From contig DASPMP010000044.1 of the NCBI GenBank assembly GCA_035626995.1, forward strand, positions 1 through 11,477: a DNA stretch of 11,477 nucleotides, written 5' to 3'. Source of the stretch: DASPMP01 sp035626995. Lineage in GTDB: Bacteria > Gemmatimonadota > Gemmatimonadetes > Gemmatimonadales > Gemmatimonadaceae. Below the pieces are notes generated by a model. The model had not been told where the DNA came from and ran no database searches. It saw only the letters and a list, made by a program, of their open reading frames with translations. This document shows, piece after piece, positions 6,370-11,477 of the stretch (position 1 is its first letter; each line of letters begins with the position of its first letter). The position numbers and the translations under genes are program-made.

Positions 6370-7451
6370 CGGCCCTTCCCAACCTGCTCCAGCAGCTCTG
6401 CCGCGAGACGCGCGGAGCGATCCCAGTCGAACGCGCGGGCGCGCACATGCCCCTTCCGCACCAGCTCCTCGCGCAACGCGTGGTTGGTGGCGATGTCCAC
6501 CAGCGCATTCGCCACCGACGCTTCGTCGTGGGGATCGCAGTAGCGTGCCGCGTCGCCGCACACTTCCGGCAGCGATCCGGCCCGCGCCACCATGCACGGC
6601 CTGCCGGCGGCCATGGCCTCCAGCGGCGGCAGACCGAATCCCTCGTAGCGCGACGCTGTCACGAGTGCGTCCGCGTGGCGTACCCAGCGGCGTACCTCCG
6701 CGTCCTCCACCTGGCCGGTGACCACCACGCGATCGCCCAACCGCGCGACCTCGCGCTCGATACTGGGATCGGCTGCCAGGCCATGCCGGCGCCCCACGAG
6801 CACCAGCCGGTGCGGAATGCGCTGCACCACCCGCCCGAATGCGCGCAGCAGCAGCGGCACATTCTTGTGCACTTTCCAGTTGCCGACGTAGGCCAGGTAC
6901 GGATCAGGCAGTGGCCGCGCGCTGTCCTCCCCCTGGAACCACTCTTCCGCGACAGCATTGGGTGCAATACTGACGATTCCATCTGGCGCGCCAACGATCC
7001 GTGCCATCTCGTCGCGCGAGAATTCCGAAACGAACAGGATACCTCGGGCCCGACGCCGCACCTGGTCCAGCATCACGCGCGCGTACGTCCGCTTGATGCC
7101 GCTGTCGAGCGCGTCGTGAACCGCCAGGTGGCACACGTCATGGATCGTCGCCACGAGCGGTGCCCGGACTGCGAGGGGCACGTTGTAGTGCGGCGCCCAG
7201 AACACGTTCAATCCCCGGGGCGACGCGAACGGCGCCATCCATTGCTCGCGGATCGAGTACGCCGGCGCCGTGAACGCCGACAGCTGTACGTTCGGCAACT
7301 GCTCCCACCCCATTCCGCGCACGACCGCCGGATTGCCAAGGACGGTGAACGACCAGGACGGCCGCAGCCGGATCACCCGCGGCACCATGTTCCGCAGGTA
7401 GGTGCCGATCCCGCCATCCCGGGCGAATCGCGCGTCGATGCCGACGTGCAT
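6366..7451 (-). CDS. GT4-family glycosyltransferase
   Basis: Predicted 361-residue retaining GT-B glycosyltransferase of family GT4 (mannosyltransferase-like), adding a sugar from a nucleotide donor to the lipid-linked unit at the cytoplasmic face. The N-terminal loop DGGIGTYLRN (12-21) fits the acceptor-side domain. FVSEFSRDEM (140-149) marks the domain linker, and YVGNWKVHKN (188-197) holds a conserved lysine. ASRYEGFGLPPLEAMAAGRP (266-285) carries the E-x7-E donor-site motif (E270 and E278). The length is normal for the family. ATG 7451 lies two bases after the stop of the Wzy-like gene. An in-frame GTG at 7457 would give a GTGA overlap and two more residues and cannot be excluded. A GC-rich hairpin sits just before the start. 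An ATG at 7520 would lie inside the upstream gene and is rejected. Confidence 0.92.
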   Translation of the reverse strand: MHVGIDARFARDGGIGTYLRNMVPRVIRLRPSWSFTVLGNPAVVRGMGWEQLPNVQLSAFTAPAYSIREQWMAPFASPRGLNVFWAPHYNVPLAVRAPLVATIHDVCHLAVHDALDSGIKRTYARVMLDQVRRRARGILFVSEFSRDEMARIVGAPDGIVSIAPNAVAEEWFQGEDSARPLPDPYLAYVGNWKVHKNVPLLLRAFGRVVQRIPHRLVLVGRRHGLAADPSIEREVARLGDRVVVTGQVEDAEVRRWVRHADALVTASRYEGFGLPPLEAMAAGRPCMVARAGSLPEVCGDAARYCDPHDEASVANALVDIATNHALREELVRKGHVRARAFDWDRSARLAAELLEQVGKGR

Positions 7452-7453
7452 CG

Positions 7454-8782
7454 TCACCCCGCTGCCCGCGGCAGCGGCCGCGTGGCGATGCCGCCGGCGA
7501 TGACGAAGCTCAGCCCCCACAGCACCCAGAGCAGCTCCATCACGAATGGCATCAGGAGCGTATTCACGAACACGCTGCCCACCAGCACCAGCACGGTGGC
7601 GCTATAGGTCCCGATCAGCACGCCGCGCTCGTCGGCCGTGGCGCGGATGTCGCGCCACGCAACGCGGCAGCGCCGCATCGCGAACCAGAGCATCGCGAGA
7701 TAGATGATCAGCCCCACCACGCCGGTGAGCACGGCGATGAACAGCAATCCTCCCTCCGCAGAATACGCGGACACCCCGAGCCGTTCGATGCCGCGACGCT
7801 CCTGCACGAAGCCATAGGTGTTGAAGCCGATCCCGAACCAAGGGGATGCCAGGAATGTCTCGATGGCCTGGCGCCAGGTGGTCACGCGCGCCAGCGCCGA
7901 CGCGTCGGTCACGCCGAACCGGGAATATTGCGCCGCAAAGTCGATGAGCTTTGGCAGCGCCACGATGATCCCCGCCACCGCGACGGCTGCCAGCCGCAGC
8001 ACGCGCTTGCTCAGTCCGCGCGTCAGAAAGATGACCGACGAAGCCACGACCAGCGACGCGAGGCCGCTGCGGGACAACGTCATCACCACCGCCGCGCTCA
8101 TCACCAGGGGTTTCCACAGCGGCACCCGCACGCCGGAGGACATCCGCGCCAGCTGCACCAGCAGCCCCATGCCGATCACCGTCGCGGCGATGTTCGGGTC
8201 CAGTATGGTGGACACCAGGCGATGGCGCTGCTGGTCCCAGTCCAGGAAAGGCCGCGCATCCGGATACACAATGAACGCGAAATTCGGCAGGAAGATCGAC
8301 TGAAAGATTCCGAAGATCGCAATCGCGAGCAACGCGCGTTCGGCGGCACGCCACACCGCCCCAGCCTCGTGCGCCCGCACGCAGTTGATCACCACGATGT
8401 AGATGGCGAAGTAGAAGCACCACCGCGCCAGGTATGCCAGGCTGATGATCACTTCCCCCACGGACAGGCCGAACCGCGGGATGGCAGCGACGGTGACGAT
8501 CGCTCCGAACGCGACAAAGACCAGCGCCGCGAGACTCACGTCGTTCAGCTTCAACGAACGCGCACGAGCCATCGCGGCGGCGGCCACGACCAGCAGCACG
8601 CCCACCAGCAGCTCGTTGATGAGGATGGGTGCTTCGCGATCTCCCAGGTCCAGGAACGGAATGCGCCCCACGTTGGCGATCACCAGCCCGACGAGCGCGG
8701 CCTGCAGCATCGTGACGGGCCGGACACCCCACGCCTGGGCCGACCGGCTCGCGCCCGCGGCCGTCAGCGCGACCACACGCAT
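7454..8782 (-). CDS. O-antigen ligase/polymerase (Wzy-like) membrane protein
   Basis: Predicted 442-residue polytopic inner-membrane protein with roughly ten to twelve hydrophobic segments. It is best read as the Wzy-type polymerase that joins repeat units on the periplasmic side, though ligases of the same superfamily look alike. Family hints are RHRLVSTILDPNIAA at 186-200, TLSRSGLASLVVA at 235-247, and the large periplasmic-loop region with SPWFGIGFNTYGF at 313-325, followed by SAEGGLLFIAVLTGVVGL (341-358). These match the O-antigen ligase (Wzy_C) pattern of an arginine before the loop and a GxGxxxxG-like segment. It lies between the chain-length gene and the glycosyltransferases, the usual place for Wzy. 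ATG 8782 is two bases after the previous stop and lacks a clear ribosome binding site, so translation is probably coupled. Confidence 0.83.
   Translation of the reverse strand: MRVVALTAAGASRSAQAWGVRPVTMLQAALVGLVIANVGRIPFLDLGDREAPILINELLVGVLLVVAAAAMARARSLKLNDVSLAALVFVAFGAIVTVAAIPRFGLSVGEVIISLAYLARWCFYFAIYIVVINCVRAHEAGAVWRAAERALLAIAIFGIFQSIFLPNFAFIVYPDARPFLDWDQQRHRLVSTILDPNIAATVIGMGLLVQLARMSSGVRVPLWKPLVMSAAVVMTLSRSGLASLVVASSVIFLTRGLSKRVLRLAAVAVAGIIVALPKLIDFAAQYSRFGVTDASALARVTTWRQAIETFLASPWFGIGFNTYGFVQERRGIERLGVSAYSAEGGLLFIAVLTGVVGLIIYLAMLWFAMRRCRVAWRDIRATADERGVLIGTYSATVLVLVGSVFVNTLLMPFVMELLWVLWGLSFVIAGGIATRPLPRAAG
7459..7477 (-). other. GC-rich hairpin upstream of the GT4 start
   Basis: A perfect 8-base inverted repeat, CCGCTGCC (7459-7466) and GGCAGCGG (7470-7477) with a 3-base loop, occupies the last codons of the Wzy-like gene. 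In the minus-strand mRNA it ends seven bases before the GT4 ATG and covers part of the GGGG that could act as its ribosome binding site. No T-run follows, so it is not a classic terminator. It may couple GT4 translation to ribosomes finishing the upstream gene, or it may simply reflect Gly/Ala/Pro/Arg codons in high-GC DNA. Confidence 0.4.
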
Positions 8783-8784
8783 GG

Positions 8785-10815
8785 TCAGGTCAGCGCTCGG
8801 GGCGCCGTCGTGGTCCCATCGCTCATCACCACACCCGCACAGGGCACCTGGAGCCTCCGCAGTGTTTCCACTGCTCCAGAAAGCTGGACTCGATCCACCG
8901 GTCCTGGTGGCGCCACCAACAACACCGGACGCGTCTCCCGCATCGCAGCCAGCGTGGCATCCGCGACGAGCCCCGGGAGCTGCACGACCACCAATCCGTT
9001 CTCCGACTCCAGCCGCTCGATCATCGCACCCACGTCGGCCCCATCACTAGCGACCGAGTGCTGCCCATTGCCGTTCACGCGGCCGCTGAGATCGAGCACG
9101 GTAGCGGGCAACGCGCGCTGCCGCGCCGTGCGGGCCAGGCGCTGCGCAACATCCGAGGATCGCGCGCGGCTGTCCAGCGGAACCACGAGCACCGTGCGCA
9201 CCGACGGCGACCCTGCCATGAGCAGCGGTGCGTCGCCGTCCACTCGCTGCGCGGTCACCCCAAGCACACGCTCGATCTCACGCGGGTCCCGCAACCAGCG
9301 CCCGAACCAGCCGAGGATGAGCGCGGCCACCAATCCGGCCACCAGCCCGCCCACCGTACCGATGCCCATCGTGAGGAAGGGCTTGGGGAACGCCGGGTCG
9401 CGCTGCGGCGTCGCGAGGTCCACGGGCCGCACTTCGCCTCCCTCACCGATCTCTCCCAGCCGTGCCTCCACGAGCTGCGCTTCCAATGCCGTGAAGATCT
9501 GCGACAGCCGCATCACGTCGCGTTGCAACCTGCCGCCGCGCTCGGCGGCTGCCGGCAGCGCCAGCAGCGCCTGCTGGATGCTGTCGTAGCGCGCCTGCAT
9601 CTCAACGCGCTGTCGCGTCACTGCAGACGCGTAGCTTCGCGCGATCCCGATGATGTTGGCCTCCACCGCGCGCATTCCCGCATCCAGCGCCAGCACCTCC
9701 GGGTCCCTTTCGGTGCGCCGCTCCAGCAGCGCCAGACGCTGCGTTTCCATCCCGCTCAGCTGGCCCACCAGCGGACTGACGGATGACCCCCGCAGGAATG
9801 CGGGATACGCCGCGAGATCCCGCGAAGTAATACGCCCGTCATCGGCCTGCGCGAGCAGCTGCTTAATGGCGCCTTCATCCACCTGGATGTCAGTGAGCGT
9901 GCGCCGCAGCATCGCCGCGGACTCCAGGTCGATCTCGCCCTGCACCTTCGCATCGAGGACGCCGGACTCCTCCTGGTACTGTCGCAGCTCCCGCTCGCGC
10001 CGGCTCAACGTTGCGGCAGTGGAGTCCAGCTGCGCGCTCACGTACTCCACGCGGCGCGCGTTGGCCCCGCGATCGGTGGTCCGGCGCCGCTCCAGGTAGA
10101 CGCCAATGATCGCGTTCGCGGCGGCCGCGGCCGACAGCGAGTCATCGCCGCGATAGACCACGCGCGCGATCTCACCGCCGGCCTTCGTGATCTGGGCTTT
10201 CCCCGTGAACCGCGTGATGGCGTCCTCGCGGTCCATCACGGCGATCACCAGCCGCGGAGCCGTCAGGCCCGGGTGCAGCGTGACCGTCCCCACGTCCAGT
10301 CGCGCGGGCTGGCCGGGAGTCAGTTCCACCTGACCGCCACCGCTGTTCCCGGCATAGGAACCGGAAGGTGTGCGCTCGAAGGTGTACGTCCGCCGCTTGA
10401 AGGCCCCGGGGAGCGCCGAGCTCGCGAACACGCTGTACGGCGCCGTGCCCTCCGGCTCCCGCACCCGCACCTGCAGTTGCAGCGAATCCACCACCGTTCC
10501 GGCGATCGCTCGGCTGCGCAGCACCTGGAGCTCTGTTTCGATGGAGCCTCCACCGCCAAGCGCACCGATGCCGCCCAGCAGCTCACCCAGACCGCTGATG
10601 CGACCACCGACGGAACCGCCGCCGACACCGGCGGTCCGTGCCAGCACCGACGCCTGTCCCTCGAACTTCCTCGGCGCGAACAGCACCACCGCCGCCGCGC
10701 CCAGCACCCCGACCACGACGAAGGCGATCACCGTGCGCCACTGCCCCCGGAGTGTCCGCATGATCTCGGAGACTTCGACGGTGTCGGGGACGGTCAGGGT
10801 ATTCTCGTACCGCAT
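8785..10815 (-). CDS. Wzz/GumC-type polysaccharide co-polymerase with degenerate BY-kinase-like domain
   Basis: Predicted 676-residue inner-membrane chain-length determinant of the PCP-2 type, expected to set polymer length and contact the Wza-type channel. A Wzz domain begins near residue 12; helix 1 is about 28-47. A Gly-rich stretch (63-91) and a long periplasmic coiled-coil region (about 240-290 and 355-455) follow, then FPKPF (476-480) before helix 2 (about 481-503). Residues 505-676 resemble the cytoplasmic BY-kinase domain of fused Wzz-kinases, but the key residues are gone. The Walker A position reads SRARSSDV (549-556) with no GK[ST]. Walker A' is VLDLSGR (573-579) with one of two aspartates kept. 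The Walker B position is VVVQLPG (609-615) with Q for D. There is no tyrosine after residue 410, so no autophosphorylated Tyr cluster. It probably acts without kinase activity. ATG 10815 is one base after the Wza-like stop. Confidence 0.88.
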   Translation of the reverse strand: MRYENTLTVPDTVEVSEIMRTLRGQWRTVIAFVVVGVLGAAAVVLFAPRKFEGQASVLARTAGVGGGSVGGRISGLGELLGGIGALGGGGSIETELQVLRSRAIAGTVVDSLQLQVRVREPEGTAPYSVFASSALPGAFKRRTYTFERTPSGSYAGNSGGGQVELTPGQPARLDVGTVTLHPGLTAPRLVIAVMDREDAITRFTGKAQITKAGGEIARVVYRGDDSLSAAAAANAIIGVYLERRRTTDRGANARRVEYVSAQLDSTAATLSRRERELRQYQEESGVLDAKVQGEIDLESAAMLRRTLTDIQVDEGAIKQLLAQADDGRITSRDLAAYPAFLRGSSVSPLVGQLSGMETQRLALLERRTERDPEVLALDAGMRAVEANIIGIARSYASAVTRQRVEMQARYDSIQQALLALPAAAERGGRLQRDVMRLSQIFTALEAQLVEARLGEIGEGGEVRPVDLATPQRDPAFPKPFLTMGIGTVGGLVAGLVAALILGWFGRWLRDPREIERVLGVTAQRVDGDAPLLMAGSPSVRTVLVVPLDSRARSSDVAQRLARTARQRALPATVLDLSGRVNGNGQHSVASDGADVGAMIERLESENGLVVVQLPGLVADATLAAMRETRPVLLVAPPGPVDRVQLSGAVETLRRLQVPCAGVVMSDGTTTAPRALT

Positions 10816-10816
10816 G

Positions 10817-11461
10817 CTAGTTCCGTAGCGACTGGATCAACCCGATGACGATGACGCTCGTGCTCACCAGGGGCAATGCATTGATCACGAACCAGCTCTT
10901 CCGTCCCACGATGATCTGGTCGCCGGATTGGAGGTCGGCGCCCGCGTCTTGGCGCCGCTCCCAGTCGCGCACCTTGATCTCAGCACCGTCCCGCATCACC
11001 ACCACATTCTTCTTGTTGGAGGTCTCCAGCAGCCCGCCGGCTCGCGCCAGGGCATCGCGCACGCCGGAGCTGAGGTCCACGTAGTACACGTTCGGCGAGC
11101 GCACTTCGCCATTCACCACCACCCTCCGCAGCACCTGGACATCCACATCCGTGGTGCGCAGGAACTCGGCGTATCGTACCCGTAGGGTGTCCTGCAGGTC
11201 GGCAATCCTGATGGAGGCGACATTCACGCTGCCGAGCTTGGGGAACACGGCTTCCCCGCGCTCATTGACCGTGGAGCCTCCGCTCAACTCGCGATCGCGA
11301 CGGAAAACCAGCTCGATACGGTCGCCCGGTCGGATCAGTGCGGCGGACGCACGCTGGGCGACACCATCCACGCCATTCTGCGCCCACGCAGGCGCGCCTC
11401 CGGCGGCGAGCAGTACAGCAATGCTCGCGATGCGAAGCGAACGGAGCTGGGGCGTGGACAT
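10817..11461 (-). CDS. Polysaccharide export protein (Wza/GumB-type, SLBB domain)
   Basis: Predicted 214-residue periplasmic or outer-membrane export protein that would form the channel through which the polymer leaves. A signal peptide spans 1-27 and ends AWA before QNG. The Poly_export domain follows: LIRPGDRIELVF (42-53), then a GGSTVNERGEAVFPKLG stretch (61-77). An SLBB-like domain begins near VVVNGEVRSPNVYYVD (114-129) and closes with LQSGDQIIVGR (177-187). The last 25 residues hold a hydrophobic run (SWFVINALPLVSTSVIVIGL, 189-208). Odd points: classic Wza and GumB are lipoproteins, but this protein has no lipobox and no cysteine at all. It is also shorter than E. coli Wza and has one clear SLBB domain where Wza has more. 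It starts the visible gene series with only 16 bases upstream in the window, so its promoter and true operon start are not visible. No strong ribosome binding site precedes the ATG. Confidence 0.88.
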   Translation of the reverse strand: MSTPQLRSLRIASIAVLLAAGGAPAWAQNGVDGVAQRASAALIRPGDRIELVFRRDRELSGGSTVNERGEAVFPKLGSVNVASIRIADLQDTLRVRYAEFLRTTDVDVQVLRRVVVNGEVRSPNVYYVDLSSGVRDALARAGGLLETSNKKNVVVMRDGAEIKVRDWERRQDAGADLQSGDQIIVGRKSWFVINALPLVSTSVIVIGLIQSLRN

Positions 11462-11477
11462 GAGCGCGATGCCAGGT

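Noticed and set aside
6370..6597. Upstream extension of the FkbM methyltransferase to an ATG at 6597
   Set aside because: The 76 extra residues are an out-of-frame reading of the 3' end of the GT4 gene. GTG 6369 gives a normal-length protein and the GTGA overlap style of the locus.
5976..7607. 543-codon plus-strand open frame opposite FkbM, GT4 and Wzy-like genes
   Set aside because: It crosses three real genes, has no motifs, and reads as a high-GC shadow.
7928..9589. 553-codon plus-strand open frame opposite the Wzy-like and Wzz-like genes
   Set aside because: The first part is Arg/His/Gln-rich and the rest Ser/Thr/Arg-rich shadow sequence. The minus strand encodes clear membrane helices and a Wzz domain.

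Overview
The window is a high-GC stretch (sampled 60-base blocks run from 50 to 73% GC) packed with surface-polysaccharide genes. It looks like most of a Wzx/Wzy-type capsule or exopolysaccharide locus of a Gram-negative (diderm) bacterium. The outer-membrane-type proteins (two Wzi-family barrels, one Wza-type export protein) require an outer membrane. The GC content and the Wzi-family style would fit Gemmatimonadota, but this is an impression from memory and not something the sequence proves.

Layout, read in the direction of transcription of the main (minus) strand. A tightly telescoped set runs from the right edge: Wza/GumB-type export protein (11461-10817), Wzz/GumC-type chain-length co-polymerase with a degenerate kinase-like tail (10815-8785), Wzy/O-antigen-ligase-type membrane protein (8782-7454), GT4 glycosyltransferase (7451-6366), FkbM-type methyltransferase (6369-5605) and GT9 heptosyltransferase-like glycosyltransferase (5605-4418). 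Junctions are 1-2 base gaps or 1-4 base overlaps. A plus-strand Wzi-family gene (2742-4433) then breaks the series. Its 3' end overlaps the GT9 gene by 16 bases, and its 5' end lies 17 bases from the start of a second, divergent Wzi-family gene on the minus strand (2724-1090). The minus-strand series then resumes: Wzi paralogue, GT2 glycosyltransferase (1093-44), and the first 18 codons of another gene that leaves the window (54-1).

How the parts fit: the glycosyltransferases would build a repeat unit on a lipid carrier, the FkbM enzyme would probably O-methylate it, and the Wzy-like protein would polymerise it. The Wzz-like protein would set chain length and bridge to the Wza-like exporter, and the Wzi-like barrels would act at the cell surface. 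The initiating sugar-phosphate transferase and the Wzx flippase are not here and probably lie outside. No RNA genes, insertion sequences, CRISPR arrays or convincing terminators were seen, and no gene-free stretch reaches even 50 bases.

The points most worth attention are: (1) the Wzz-like protein carries a BY-kinase-shaped C-terminal domain that has lost its ATP-binding residues and has no tyrosine; (2) the inverted pair of Wzi paralogues sits inside an otherwise one-directional gene series, resembling a noncontiguous operon; (3) the Wza-like protein has no lipobox and no cysteine; (4) small inverted repeats sit at the Wzi divergence point and directly before the GT4 start.
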